Shown: one piece after another, positions 29,040 through 40,462 of the stretch
How the letters are laid out: each line of letters begins with the position of its first letter
Position numbering within the stretch: position 1 is the first letter of the stretch
From: Desulfovibrio sp.
Lineage (GTDB): Bacteria > Desulfobacterota > Desulfovibrionia > Desulfovibrionales > Desulfovibrionaceae
Direction: 5' to 3'
DNA length: 64,000 nt
Assembly: GCA_031288535.1 (NCBI GenBank)
Contig: JAITRF010000077.1
Location: 1 to 64,000, forward strand
The notes under the pieces: model-generated
Databases searched by the model: none
What the model was told of the DNA's origin: nothing
Seen by the model: only the letters and a program-made list of their open reading frames with translations
Position numbers and translations under genes: made by a program

Positions 29040-29862
29040 GAGCGGCGCGTTGCTTGCGCTCCCGAGTTCCGAGCGGCTTCAAGTTTTCAAATTCCCTCGA
29101 TTTTTCCTGTTTGCGGGCAAAGATGAGAAAGCCGGTATGCGCCGTCATGCGGTCCGCCGGGCGCAGGCGATCCGCCACGGCTTTCCAGGGGCGCACGAGA
29201 ATCTCCTCCACCTCGACCTCGTCAAAGGCCAGCCTTTCCATGCCTTTAAGCAAACGGGAAACCTGATCTGCTGTGGGCAGCAAAAAGGCGAAGATACCGC
29301 CCGGTTTCACCGCCGTCTGGGCCTGTTCCAGATAATTCCAGGGTTCGCGCAGATCCAGAAAAAGGGCGTCGGCGTCCTTTTGTTCAAAACCGTCGCCGAT
29401 GTCGCGCAAGTACTGGGTCACGTTTTCTCCAAGCCCCGCCCAGTTCAGGTTGCGCCGACAGAGATCGAAAAATTCCCGGCTGGCCTCATAGCTGTAGATG
29501 TGGCCGGAGCCTCCGCAAAACCAGGACAGGGCCAGGGTGAGTCCGCCCGAACCGGATCCGGCCTCGATAATGTTCCGGTCCCGCCCGACTCCGAGACGCA
29601 TGCATATATACCCGATATCTTTGGGATACATGATTTGCGTACGTCGTTTTACGCCGCGCACCAAGTCATAGAGGGTGGGCCGTTGAATCCGGTACGGCAC
29701 GCCCTGAAGCGTTTTCACCTCTGTGCCGTAGTCGGCTGCGGCGAGAAACGCCGCCGGCAGCACACCGTCGTTGCCGTGAATGTCGGCGCCCTGCGTCAGG
29801 CGGCGCAAGCTGCGCTTGCCTGATGGAGCGACAAGTATGATCAGGTCTCCGTAGGCCGGCAT
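28993..29862 (-). CDS. trmI: tRNA (adenine-58-N1)-methyltransferase TrmI
   Basis: KRRTQIMYPKDIGYICMRLGVGRDRNIIEAGSGSGGLTLALSWF. Confidence 0.9.
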   Translation of the reverse strand: MPAYGDLIILVAPSGKRSLRRLTQGADIHGNDGVLPAAFLAAADYGTEVKTLQGVPYRIQRPTLYDLVRGVKRRTQIMYPKDIGYICMRLGVGRDRNIIEAGSGSGGLTLALSWFCGGSGHIYSYEASREFFDLCRRNLNWAGLGENVTQYLRDIGDGFEQKDADALFLDLREPWNYLEQAQTAVKPGGIFAFLLPTADQVSRLLKGMERLAFDEVEVEEILVRPWKAVADRLRPADRMTAHTGFLIFARKQEKSREFENLKPLGTRERKQRAALERRLHDFADSDEQI

Positions 29863-29871
29863 ATTCGCGGA

Positions 29872-31560
29872 TCAATCCCTGAACACGGCCCCGCCGGCTG
29901 CCGATCCGACCTGGCGCGCATAGCGGCGCAGGAAGGGCGAGGGGATATCTTTTTCCATGGGCTTGAAGGCGCCAAGACGTTTTGCCAGTTTGTCTCCGTC
30001 CAGCACAAGTTCCAGTTTGCGCCCGGGGATGTCGATAAGGATGGAATCTCCGTCTTCCACAACGCCAATAGGCCCGCCTTCCGCGGCTTCCGGGGAAACA
30101 TGCCCTATGGCCGCTCCCCGCGATCCCCCGGAAAAGCGCCCGTCCGTGATCAGGGCCACGTCTCCGTCCAGACCCATGCCGGCTATGGCTGAAGTGGGGG
30201 TGAGCATTTCCCGCATCCCCGGTCCGCCGCGCGGACCTTCATAGCGAACCACCACACAGTCCCCGGCTTTGATCTTTCCTCCCAGTATGGCCGCCACTGC
30301 CTCTTCCTCCGAATTGAAAACCCTGGCCGTGACTGTGCGCCTCAGCATGGAGGGGAGAACCGCGAACTGTTTCACAACGGCCCCGTCCGGGGCGAGGTTT
30401 CCTCTGAGTATGGCTATCCCTCCCTCCGGATAGTGCGGATTGTTCAGGGGACGGATGACTTCCGGGTTCCGGTTCGCGGCCTTCAGTTCTTTCAGGTTCT
30501 CGGCGACGCTGCGCCCGGTGACGGTGAGCGCGTCCCCGTGCAGGAGGTTTCCCTCAAGAAGCGAGGCCATCACGGCCGGAATGCCTCCGGCGGCGTGCAA
30601 ATCCTGGATGTGCGGACGTCCGGCCGGGGAGAGCTTACACAGATTGGGCGTGCGGCGGCTGATCTCGTCAAATATTTCCAGGGTGAGCGGCAGACCGGCC
30701 TCGCGAAAAATCGCGGGCAGATGCAGAACAGTGTTCGAGGAACCGCCGAGGGCCATGTCCACGGCAGTGGCGTTGGCCACGGATTTTTCCGTGACGATGT
30801 CTCTGGGGAGGATATTTTTCTCCAGAAGGGCCATGACTCCGGCCCCGGCCTGCTTGGCCAGGCGGATGCGGTCAGCGGACACGGCGGGGACGGTGCCGTT
30901 CCCCGGAAGGGCCAGACCTATGGTTTCGGCTATACAGTTCATGGTGTTGGCCGTGTACATTCCGGCGCAGGAACCGCATCCCGGACAGGCGTTTTCCGCA
31001 AGGCTCTCCAGTTCGTCTTCTTTCATGGTCCCTGCTCGCACACGGCCTACGCCTTCAAATACCGCGATCAGATCTGACGCGGCTCCGTTCCGATCCGGCA
31101 TTCCCGCGCCCGCCAGCATGGGACCTCCGCTGACCATGACAGCCGGAATATTCAGGCGCAGCATGGCCATGAGCATTCCGGGGACTGTTTTGTCGCAGTT
31201 GGGGATTAGTACAAGGGCGTCGAAAGGATGGGCATTGGCCATGAGTTCGACGGAATCGGCGATTATTTCCCGGCTGGGCAGGGAAAATTTCATCCCCTCG
31301 TGGTTCATGGCCAGTCCGTCGCAGACGGCGATGGCCGGAAATTCCAGAGGCGTGCCACCGGCGCTGCGTACCCCGGCTTTCGCCGCCTCCGACAAGGCGC
31401 GCAGGTGGAGGTGTCCGGGGACTATTTCGTTGAATCCGTTCACTATGCCGACAAGCGGGCGTTCGATTTCTTCCCTGGTCAGACCGAGGGCGTAAAGAAG
31501 GGAACGGTGCGGGGCTTTTTCCAGTCCCTGTGTCATGCGCCGACTGCGTGTGCCTTTCAT
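29872..31560 (-). CDS. ilvD: Dihydroxy-acid dehydratase
   Basis: [30 protein letters not shown] and [26 protein letters not shown]. Confidence 0.96.
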   Translation of the reverse strand: MKGTRSRRMTQGLEKAPHRSLLYALGLTREEIERPLVGIVNGFNEIVPGHLHLRALSEAAKAGVRSAGGTPLEFPAIAVCDGLAMNHEGMKFSLPSREIIADSVELMANAHPFDALVLIPNCDKTVPGMLMAMLRLNIPAVMVSGGPMLAGAGMPDRNGAASDLIAVFEGVGRVRAGTMKEDELESLAENACPGCGSCAGMYTANTMNCIAETIGLALPGNGTVPAVSADRIRLAKQAGAGVMALLEKNILPRDIVTEKSVANATAVDMALGGSSNTVLHLPAIFREAGLPLTLEIFDEISRRTPNLCKLSPAGRPHIQDLHAAGGIPAVMASLLEGNLLHGDALTVTGRSVAENLKELKAANRNPEVIRPLNNPHYPEGGIAILRGNLAPDGAVVKQFAVLPSMLRRTVTARVFNSEEEAVAAILGGKIKAGDCVVVRYEGPRGGPGMREMLTPTSAIAGMGLDGDVALITDGRFSGGSRGAAIGHVSPEAAEGGPIGVVEDGDSILIDIPGRKLELVLDGDKLAKRLGAFKPMEKDIPSPFLRRYARQVGSAAGGAVFRD

Positions 31561-31728
31561 GGGAAATTCCTTGTTCGATTTTATTGGCGGACGTTTCTTG
31601 ACACCGCCAAGGATGACTTGTAGTTCCCAACGTCGGAATTTGCAAATAAAATATCTGCCGGCGTCTGTGCGGCAACAAAAATATGTTTGTTATTTTTGCA
31701 ATTAGACACCAGGCGAGAAACTGCGACC

Positions 31729-33222
31729 ATGAGTTTTCCATCCCCCAGATCTTTCCGCATGACCTGCGTTGTGGAAGAAATTCCCCAAGTGGAAGATCTG
31801 CTGCGCGCCCAAGGTTTTGTTTTTGAGACAGACCCTTTTTACGCTCCCGCCCGTCGTCTGTTGCGCGCCCCTCTCCCTCTCGGGGCGGGTCTCGCCGCTT
31901 TTTTCGGCTGTATTTATATCCAGGACCGTTCATCCATGCTCCCTCCTCTGGCATTAGAGCCTGCGGCGGGCGAGAATATCCTGGACATTTGCGCCAGTCC
32001 GGGAGGAAAGACCTCCATGCTTGCCCGTATGGGCGGCGACTGTTTTGTACTTGGAAACGAACCCGCGCCGAAACGTCTGACTGTGCTGCGCGCCAACCTG
32101 CATGCGCAGAATCTGCTTAACTGCGCTACGGTTTCCTGTCCGGGCGAAGATTTTCCCCTTCCGGGGGTTTCTTTTGCAGGCTGGGATGCGATTTTGCTGG
32201 ACCCACCGTGCAGCGGCTGGGGGACGGTGGAAAAAAATCCCGGAGTGAGAAAACTCTGGCGCGGCGACAAGATAAAAACCCTTACCGGCCTGCAGCGCAG
32301 GCTTCTCGCGCGGGCGGCGCGTCTTTTGAGGCCGGGCGGGCGGCTCGTCTATTCCACCTGTACCGGCAACGGCGCTGAGAATGAAGAACAAATACGCTAT
32401 GCCTGCGAAGAACTCGGCTTGGAGTTTACCCCCTTGTCTTCCACTCCACCCTTCTTTGCCCTGGAAGAAGCTTACTTGCCTCAATACACCGGAGTATGGC
32501 GGATAAGAACGGGAGGGGCTTGCGCGGGCGATTTCGGCGGGCAGGGTTTTTTTGTGGCCGTACTGCGAAAACCGTGGGATTGCCGAACCTCCGGCAAGGG
32601 GAGCGCGGGCACGCGCGCGCCAGGGACTGAAGATCGTCCCGGAAGGGAAAGCGGTGGAAACAATTTTCCTGAGCCCGTTCCAGAGCGGTTTAACTTTGAA
32701 AATGCGCGCTACGGGAACTTGTCCGCAAATCCTTGCCGCGGGACTGTCGCGAAAAGAACCTGCCTCGCCGTCAAGCGACAATTTCAAAGTGAAAATGTCC
32801 TGGGACGCGAAGTCCTTGCCGGGCCGTACCTTGATCCGTCCCTGCTTCCGGACGGTGATGTTACAGCCTTTGGGAACCAAGTATATTTCCTCCCCGGGAC
32901 CCTGCGCACGGCGCCTGAGCTTGCCGTCCGGCCTTATTGCAGGCGGGGTTTTCTCCTGGGAAGCGCGGGCATGGACGGGAGGATACGCACAAACCCCCGG
33001 CTACGGGCGCTTATGCCGACTCGCGCCGCGCTTGCTGCCTCCGGTACGCCTTTCCTCTCGGTGGACGAAGTCGGGCCTCTCCTCGATCTGCTCGAAGGCC
33101 GCGGGCTCGGCGTCAAAGTCAAGATGAAGGAAATAGGCCTCTACTTCCGCGATCTCCCTTTGTGCAGGCTTTCCGTCAAAGGGGGCAGGGCGGTTTTGCC
33201 GCCGCTCGGGAAGACGGGCTGA
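31729..33222 (+). CDS. NOL1/NOP2/Sun (RsmB/RsmF-type) RNA m5C methyltransferase carrying an in-frame family A repeat
   Basis: ILDICASPGGKTSMLA, LLDPPCSGWGTVEKNP, LVYSTCTGNGAENEEQI; repeat-encoded peptide RFNFENARYGNLSANPCRGTVAKRTCLAVKRQFQSENV at 32682-32803. Confidence 0.9.
   Translation: MSFPSPRSFRMTCVVEEIPQVEDLLRAQGFVFETDPFYAPARRLLRAPLPLGAGLAAFFGCIYIQDRSSMLPPLALEPAAGENILDICASPGGKTSMLARMGGDCFVLGNEPAPKRLTVLRANLHAQNLLNCATVSCPGEDFPLPGVSFAGWDAILLDPPCSGWGTVEKNPGVRKLWRGDKIKTLTGLQRRLLARAARLLRPGGRLVYSTCTGNGAENEEQIRYACEELGLEFTPLSSTPPFFALEEAYLPQYTGVWRIRTGGACAGDFGGQGFFVAVLRKPWDCRTSGKGSAGTRAPGTEDRPGRESGGNNFPEPVPERFNFENARYGNLSANPCRGTVAKRTCLAVKRQFQSENVLGREVLAGPYLDPSLLPDGDVTAFGNQVYFLPGTLRTAPELAVRPYCRRGFLLGSAGMDGRIRTNPRLRALMPTRAALAASGTPFLSVDEVGPLLDLLEGRGLGVKVKMKEIGLYFRDLPLCRLSVKGGRAVLPPLGKTG
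32682..32803 (-). repeat. Family A palindromic element, copy A4, inside a coding sequence
   Basis: Reverse complement: attttcactttgaaattgtcgcttgacggcgaggcaggttc...gcgacagtcccgcggcaaggatttgcggacaag...cattttcaaagttaaaccgctct. Confidence 0.88.
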
Positions 33223-33230
33223 GCAATTTC

Positions 33231-33255
33231 ACTTCGAAATTGCTCTGGCGGCCGC
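33231..33255. terminator. Hairpin just after the methyltransferase stop codon
   Basis: GAGCAATTTC acttc GAAATTGCTC, perfect 10-bp stem. Confidence 0.45.
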
Positions 33256-33263
33256 GCGAGCGG

Positions 33264-33325
33264 ACGCCCGCCGTGAAGGCGCAAGCGCAATTTATTTGCG
33301 CGGTTAAGCGCCGGAGCGGGCGCGG
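33264..33325 (+). repeat. Family B variant, copy B5, with a substituted hairpin
   Basis: cgcccgccgtgaaggcgc...ttaagcgccggagcgggcg aligns with B2 (gtccgccgcgaaggcgc...tgtaaagcgccggagcgggcg); GGCGGCA/TGCCGC hairpin replaced by GCGCAA/TTGCGC. Confidence 0.5.
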
Positions 33326-33365
33326 CCTGAAAATAAACCGTGTATAATCTCAAAGGTAAAATGCT

Positions 33366-33492
33366 CTGGAACATTTTACGCTTGAAATGCTTGCTTAACG
33401 GCGGGCAAAGCCCGCCTGCAAGCATTTCACGGCAAGGAGTTGCAAGCAAATCCTTGCAGAGCAGTCCAAATTTCAAAGTTGAACTGTTCTAA
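33366..33492 (+). repeat. Family A palindromic element, copy A5 (type 2 stem)
   Basis: acattttacgcttGAAATGCTTGCttaacGGCGGGCaaaGCCCGCCtGCAAGCATTTCacggcaaggagttgcaagcaaatccttgcagagcagtcc...ctgttctaa. Confidence 0.88.
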
Positions 33493-33685
33493 TTTCAATT
33501 TCAATGCCGGCAAAAATTACTTCAATTTTATCGGTCATTGGAATTACGCAAAAAATCAGGCGTAAAGCAGTCAAGCCGGTTTGAGTGCAAAGCGGCGTCA
33601 GGCGGCCCCCGGATGTTTCGGCATCAATATTGCTTACAATCTTTCCGTACGGGGATTGGGAAAAAAATGCCGCCAAGGAGTTCTT

Positions 33686-34285
33686 GTGAGTCAGAACATC
33701 TCCTCTTCGCAGGCAGTCGATCCGCAATTCCCGGCTCCGGGGGCGAATACCTGCTATGCGGATTTCGGGACGGACAGCCCGGCCGATTTCGGATCCTGCG
33801 ATGATCTGTCCAAGATATTGGGCAGATTGAAGAAATTTCTGTCCCATCTGGATTTGGGCGAAGCGGAAGCCTTTGATGTAGAAGGCGCGGCCGGTTCGCG
33901 TCTGATCCTTCAGTTGTCCGACAGCCTGTCCAAGTTGCAGGATGATTTTCTGGAAACCCTCAATGACGGATTGGAGCGATGCGGAGCCGACCTTTCCGCG
34001 AAGCGGACGTTGCGCCTGGAAGGCGCGGCCCGTCTGGTTTCCGTGGGCGACGACCCGCAACGTCGGGAAGTGGAGAGCTTATTGGCCTCGGATTCGCGGC
34101 TTGCTTCCGTGTTCGCGGAGATATCCGCGCGGGCCTTTCTTTTGCGCGCATTGCGCGAGCTTCATAACGCCGTGTTTCGGATCGCTCCGGAAGGCGGGGC
34201 CGGATGTTATCAGCTCAGCCTGAAAGGCGACATGAGCCATTTTTATTTTGCAAAGCCAAGCGCCTTTGCAAATCCGGGAACCTGA
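33686..34285 (+). CDS. Hypothetical protein (about 199 aa)
   Basis: GTG start at 33686 with aaggag upstream; helical acidic protein, no family recognised. Confidence 0.6.
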   Translation: MSQNISSSQAVDPQFPAPGANTCYADFGTDSPADFGSCDDLSKILGRLKKFLSHLDLGEAEAFDVEGAAGSRLILQLSDSLSKLQDDFLETLNDGLERCGADLSAKRTLRLEGAARLVSVGDDPQRREVESLLASDSRLASVFAEISARAFLLRALRELHNAVFRIAPEGGAGCYQLSLKGDMSHFYFAKPSAFANPGT

Positions 34286-34305
34286 GTTCGCAAAGGCGCG
34301 TTTCC

Positions 34306-34340
34306 GCCGAAGCAAATTGCGTTCGGCAATTTGCTTCGGC
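34306..34340. terminator. Bidirectional hairpin between a hypothetical gene and ilvC
   Basis: GCCGAAGCAAATTGC gttcg GCAATTTGCTTCGGC. Confidence 0.5.
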
Positions 34341-34381
34341 TCTGAGATTTCGGTAACTTCGCCCCTGGACAGGCGAAGGGA

Positions 34382-35979
<1,598 letters not shown>

Positions 35980-36127
35980 TATGGTCTCCTGAAAGATTTG
36001 CCGCCTGCTCCGGCAGGCGGGCTGGCCTCTCCGGCGGTGGCGGACGGGTTTACGCCAAATCGGAATACGGTTTTCCAGGTCGGATTGTTTGAATATGAAA
36101 TCGGAGGCGTTGCACAGCACAACAGCC

Positions 36128-37834
36128 TCAAATCACGATCATTTCTTCCAGACCCTTGCCTGCGGGCACCATGGGATAAACATTCTCCTCTCTGCATACG
36201 CGCACGTCCACGACCACCGCTCCCGGCGTATCCAGGGCTTTTTGCAGGGTGGGGGCCAGTTCGGCTGCCTCGCTGATGCGAAAGCCCGTCGCCCCGTACG
36301 CTTCGGCAAGTTTCACAAAATCGGGCGACAGTCCCTCAAGGTCGGTGCAGACGTAATTTCTCCCGAAAAACAGATCCTGCCACTGGCGGACCATGCCGAG
36401 AAAGCGGTTGTTGAGGATGACGACCTTGACCGGCAGGTTGTTGGCCACTATGGTGGCCAGTTCCTGAATGTTCATCTGCACCGAGCCGTCGCCGGAGATG
36501 CACACTACCAGCTTTTCCGGCATGGCTGTCTGTGCGCCCAGCGCGGCGGGCAGTCCATAGCCCATGGTGCCCAGGCCTCCGGAGGAGAGAAAGGCGCGCG
36601 GCCGGGTGAATTTGAAGAACTGTGCCGTCCACATCTGGTGCTGGCCCACATCCGTGCTGACGATGACATCGCGTTTTTCCCGGGTCAGCTTGTCTATAAG
36701 CTCAATCACCTGCTGCGGTTTTATTTCTTTTTCGGAAGGCAAATAGGTCAGGGGGTGCTTTGCCTCATATCCGGCAAGGCGGGCAAGCCATTCCGAGTGC
36801 GCTTCTTCCCAGTCCTTTTCCTCGGCGCCGGCGGCCAGTATTTCGGCCAGACAGATGGCGGCTTCCCGGCAATCAGCTACGACCGGCACATCTACGTTGA
36901 CGTTCTTGCGTATGGAGGTGGGATCGATGTCTATATGTATGATTCGCGCCTGTTTGGCAAAGGCGGAAACTTTGCCTGTAACGCGGTCCGCGAAGCGCGT
37001 TCCGACCGCTATCAGCACATCCGCCTCAGTCACGGCCCGGTTGGCCGTAAAGGTGCCGTGCATCCCGACCATGCCGTGCCACAGGCGGTTTGTGCCGGGA
37101 AACCCGCCCAGTCCCATCAGGGTCGAGATCATGGGGATGCGGTAGCGCAAGGCAATGTCCGTGATGACGGCGCTGGCCTCGGATTCGATTACCCCGCCGC
37201 CGATCAGGAAAAGCGGGCGCCGGGACTTGGTGATCAGTTCGGCCGCGCGGCGCAACTGTACCATGTTGGGTTTGTAATTGGGATTGTAGCTGCGCAGACG
37301 CACTTCATCCGTCCAGACGAACTCGCCTTTGCCGACGGTCACATCTTTGGGCAGATCGATGAGCACCGGACCGGGGCGGCCGGATTTTGCCAGATAGAAG
37401 GCTTCCCGGACAATTCTGACCAGGGATTTGACGTCTTTCACCACATAATTGTGTTTGGTGCAGGGTCTGGTGATCCCGGCTATATCGACTTCCTGAAAGG
37501 CGTCGTTGCCTATGAGACTGGTGGGCACCTGCCCGGTGATCACCACCAGCGGGATGGAGTCGCAGTAGGCCGTTGCGATGCCCGTCACGGCGTTTGTGGC
37601 TCCGGGTCCGGAGGTGACGATACAGACCCCGGTTTTTCCGGAGGCGCGCGCATAGCCGTCGGCGGCATGAACTGCGCCCTGCTCGTGGCGCGTGAGAAAA
37701 AGAGTCAGGGCATCGCGGTGGCGGGCCATTTCATCAAGAAGATCGATGATCACGCCGCCCGGGTAACAGAAAATGGCTTCCACCTTTTCGCGTGTCAGGC
37801 ATTCCGCCAGGATCCCGGCTCCGGTCAATTCCAT
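36128..37834 (-). CDS. ilvB: Acetolactate synthase large subunit
   Basis: ELTGAGILAECLTREKVEAIFCYPGGVIIDLLDEM...ThDP motif GDGSVQMNIQELATIVANNLPVKVVILNN. Confidence 0.96.
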   Translation of the reverse strand: MELTGAGILAECLTREKVEAIFCYPGGVIIDLLDEMARHRDALTLFLTRHEQGAVHAADGYARASGKTGVCIVTSGPGATNAVTGIATAYCDSIPLVVITGQVPTSLIGNDAFQEVDIAGITRPCTKHNYVVKDVKSLVRIVREAFYLAKSGRPGPVLIDLPKDVTVGKGEFVWTDEVRLRSYNPNYKPNMVQLRRAAELITKSRRPLFLIGGGVIESEASAVITDIALRYRIPMISTLMGLGGFPGTNRLWHGMVGMHGTFTANRAVTEADVLIAVGTRFADRVTGKVSAFAKQARIIHIDIDPTSIRKNVNVDVPVVADCREAAICLAEILAAGAEEKDWEEAHSEWLARLAGYEAKHPLTYLPSEKEIKPQQVIELIDKLTREKRDVIVSTDVGQHQMWTAQFFKFTRPRAFLSSGGLGTMGYGLPAALGAQTAMPEKLVVCISGDGSVQMNIQELATIVANNLPVKVVILNNRFLGMVRQWQDLFFGRNYVCTDLEGLSPDFVKLAEAYGATGFRISEAAELAPTLQKALDTPGAVVVDVRVCREENVYPMVPAGKGLEEMIVI

Positions 37835-38070
37835 CAGGGTCGTTCCTCCCGCTCGGCATAGGATTGCAAAAGAGCCACAAGCTTTGTCTTTCCCTCCAGC
37901 TTCTGTTTTTTTATCCTGCTCACTTCCTGTTTTTCCGATGGGGTCAGGAAGCTTTTCCCTTCAAGTTTTTCCAGTTGTTTTTCATAGAGAATATGGTCAT
38001 CCCACAGGCTTTTCAATTCGGGATGCGTAGGCGCCAGTTTTTCAAGCAGAGCATATTCTTTTGCTTCCAC
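37834..38070 (-). CDS. DUF465/YdcH-family small protein
   Basis: HPELKSLWDDHILYEKQLEKLEGKSFLTPSEKQEVSRIKKQKLEGKTKL. Confidence 0.8.
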   Translation of the reverse strand: MEAKEYALLEKLAPTHPELKSLWDDHILYEKQLEKLEGKSFLTPSEKQEVSRIKKQKLEGKTKLVALLQSYAEREERP

Positions 38071-38151
38071 AATGCACCTCCGGTGTAGATGCGGGTAAGA
38101 CTGTTTATATCAATTTTCCTGCGATATAAAGCCTGAACTGCTCCCTGTCTT

Positions 38152-38279
38152 TTAGAGCATTTTACGCTTGAAATGCTTGCTTGACGGCGAGCGAAGCCCG
38201 CCTACAAGCATTTCGCGGCAAGGATTTGCGAACAAGTCCTTGCAGAGCGGTCCAATTTTTCAAAGTCAAACTGCTCCAG
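38152..38279 (+). repeat. Family A palindromic element, copy A6 (type 2 stem)
   Basis: ttagagcattttacgcttgaaatgcttgcttgacggcgagcgaagcccgcctacaagcatttcgcggcaaggatttgcgaacaagtccttgcagagcggtcc...tcaaactgctcc. Confidence 0.9.
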
Positions 38280-38401
38280 GAGTCTGTCCGAGAGAGATGC
38301 CCGTGTCGAGTTAACATATTGATATTTTTGAGTGTTACGAATGCGATAGATTTATGCGCATCAATAAATTCAATATGTTATGTCAAAAGTCTGACAGGAT
38401 C

Positions 38402-38722
38402 CTAGGATGAGAGCAGTTTCCAGTCCGGCTCCTCGGCAGCCGCGACCAGCAGGAGTTTTCGCCTGGCATTCGTCCCGGATGCTATGGACAGGGCGGAATG
38501 CCGTATGCCCAGCAGTTCGGCGGCGAAAGCCAGCAAGGCCTTGTTGGCTTTGTTGTCCACAGCCGGGGCGGCTACGCGCAGGCAAAGGCGTCCGTCCCGG
38601 ATGCCCGATATTTCGGATTTTTTTGCTCCGGGCAGTATGTGAAGCAATATCTGCCATTCTTTTTCTCCGGTCTGCCGGATGAAAGGCGGAAGGTCAGGCC
38701 GGCTTTTTATCTGTGTCGGCAT
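38402..38722 (-). CDS. DUF167/YggU-family protein
   Basis: ILLHILPGAKKSEISGIRDGRLCLRVAAPAVDNKANKALLAFAAELLGI. Confidence 0.88.
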   Translation of the reverse strand: MPTQIKSRPDLPPFIRQTGEKEWQILLHILPGAKKSEISGIRDGRLCLRVAAPAVDNKANKALLAFAAELLGIRHSALSIASGTNARRKLLLVAAAEEPDWKLLSS

Positions 38723-39236
38723 AGCCTTCCACCCGGTTCGCTTCAGCCCGCCGGTTCAGAGCCGCCGTGGCCCGTTCAAGGCGTATGTCTTCCATTTGTC
38801 CGAGTTCAAGAAGTTTCAGGTGTCCCTCGATAACGGAGCGGACTTTGAATTCAAACTGCGCTTTCAGTTTACGTGTTTCCGAAATTTCCTCAAGGACGCG
38901 GGCCAGCCGCTGATTCGCCTGGTTGGTCAGGTTTTCCGCCCTGTTCTGTGCGGCTTCAATGATCAACTGGGCTTCTGTTTGCGCCGCGTTTTTTATGTCC
39001 TCTCCCATGCGCTTGGAGATGAGCAGGGCATCGCGCAGGGCGTTTTCGCGTTCTGCGTATTTGCTTAAATCGTCTTCAAGCCGGGCGATCAGGTTTGTCA
39101 GCCGCGCGCGTTCCTCGCCGAGACGGGTAAGGGTTTCCGCCACTTCCTGAAGGTAATTGTCCACCTCTTCCGGATCGTAGCCGCGCAGGCTCCGGGAGAA
39201 GGTACGGTTCAGTATGTCCACGCGGTTGACGGACAT
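38694..39236 (-). CDS. DivIVA-domain protein
   Basis: DILNRTFSRSLRGYDPEEVDNYLQEVAETLTRL then coiled coil. Confidence 0.9.
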   Translation of the reverse strand: MSVNRVDILNRTFSRSLRGYDPEEVDNYLQEVAETLTRLGEERARLTNLIARLEDDLSKYAERENALRDALLISKRMGEDIKNAAQTEAQLIIEAAQNRAENLTNQANQRLARVLEEISETRKLKAQFEFKVRSVIEGHLKLLELGQMEDIRLERATAALNRRAEANRVEGYADTDKKPA

Positions 39237-39239
39237 GGT

Positions 39240-39545
39240 TCAGCCCGCCAACAGTACTGCTGTTTGTCTCAAGGTGGCGGATATGAGCTTTTGCAGGATC
39301 TGCAAGGCCAGGAGCAGCACGATGGGCGAAAAGTCCAGTCCTCTTGCGTAAGTGAATGGCAGCCATTTTCTTATGCGCCAGAAAGCCGGTTCGGTAAGCT
39401 GGCGCAATACCCGCACAATGGGATTATATGGGTCGGCGTTCACCCAGCTCACGATACAGGCGCCGATAACGATAAAAAAATAGATGTTTATCAGGGAGGA
39501 GGTTACGAAATCCACGGCTTCGATCAGGCTCATAAGGATAATCAT
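39240..39545 (-). CDS. YggT-family membrane protein
   Basis: ACIVSWVNADPYNPIVRVLRQLTEPAFWRIRKWLP. Confidence 0.9.
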   Translation of the reverse strand: MIILMSLIEAVDFVTSSLINIYFFIVIGACIVSWVNADPYNPIVRVLRQLTEPAFWRIRKWLPFTYARGLDFSPIVLLLALQILQKLISATLRQTAVLLAG

Positions 39546-40264
39546 GTGTCCTCCGCCGCCGGGCGGGCATGGCGCATCGGTTCTTGTCCGGGTTTTTCCA
39601 CCAGGGGGGAGATCAGTTCCATCATGTCGAAAAATCCGTTGAAATGCAGGTGGGCTTGGAGTTCTTGGTTGCGAAAGGACCAGAATGGCACCCCGGCGCC
39701 GCGCGCGGCCTGTTCGTCCACTTTGGAATCTCCCAGAAAAGCGATGTCGCCGGGTTTTTCATCCCAGGTTTTCAATATTCCCACTAGCCCTTCCGGGCTT
39801 GGCTTGGGCGGATAATCCGAGGCCGTGGCGACCGGATCGAAGAAATCTTCCAGATCGAAATGCCGCAGAAGTTCATGTACTGTGCTTGAGCGGTTGGTGA
39901 ATATGGCCAGTTTTACCTGCTGCCGCTTGAGCCAGCGCAGAATTTCCGTAAGGCCCGGCTCTACCGAGAGCAGAGGCAGAATTTGTCCCGGGTAGTCTAT
40001 TTTCCGGCAGGCTTCCCAAGCCGCCTCCCGGTAAGCAGGCGGGATGATATGGAGCATGGCTTCTTCCACCGAGGCCATGTGGCAGTATTCTTCCTCGGCC
40101 GGACTCAAAGGGGGCAGGCGCAGTATGCGGCGGATCAGATTGTAGAATTCCATGTTCGAAGCGCGCGAATCAAGCATTACCCCGTCTATGTCGAATACCA
40201 GACCGCGCAGCCCCGTCCCGGGTTCTTTTTGCAGGTCGGCGAGGCATGCGCTTAATGTCTTCAT
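39542..40264 (-). CDS. HAD-family hydrolase
   Basis: GLVFDIDGVMLDSRASNMEFYN...LAIFTNRS...GDIAFLGDSKVDEQAARGAG. Confidence 0.9.
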   Translation of the reverse strand: MKTLSACLADLQKEPGTGLRGLVFDIDGVMLDSRASNMEFYNLIRRILRLPPLSPAEEEYCHMASVEEAMLHIIPPAYREAAWEACRKIDYPGQILPLLSVEPGLTEILRWLKRQQVKLAIFTNRSSTVHELLRHFDLEDFFDPVATASDYPPKPSPEGLVGILKTWDEKPGDIAFLGDSKVDEQAARGAGVPFWSFRNQELQAHLHFNGFFDMMELISPLVEKPGQEPMRHARPAAEDT

Positions 40265-40462
40265 CAAAAATTCCTTTATGGCTGGAACATCTCCCCTCTT
40301 TCGTGAACCGGATGTCTTTGCCCGCTGACTCCGTATGGCTGTATGCATCAGATAAAGCAACAATTACAAGATGTTCTACAGATTTGATGTTCGGCTATCT
40401 ATAACCGGATAAGCACGCGCTGTCAAACGCAACCCTTATGTTTGCCTTGCCCGGTTCGCCGG

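Noticed and set aside
36089-37861. 590-aa plus-strand ORF
   Set aside because: Antisense to ilvB, shadow frame.
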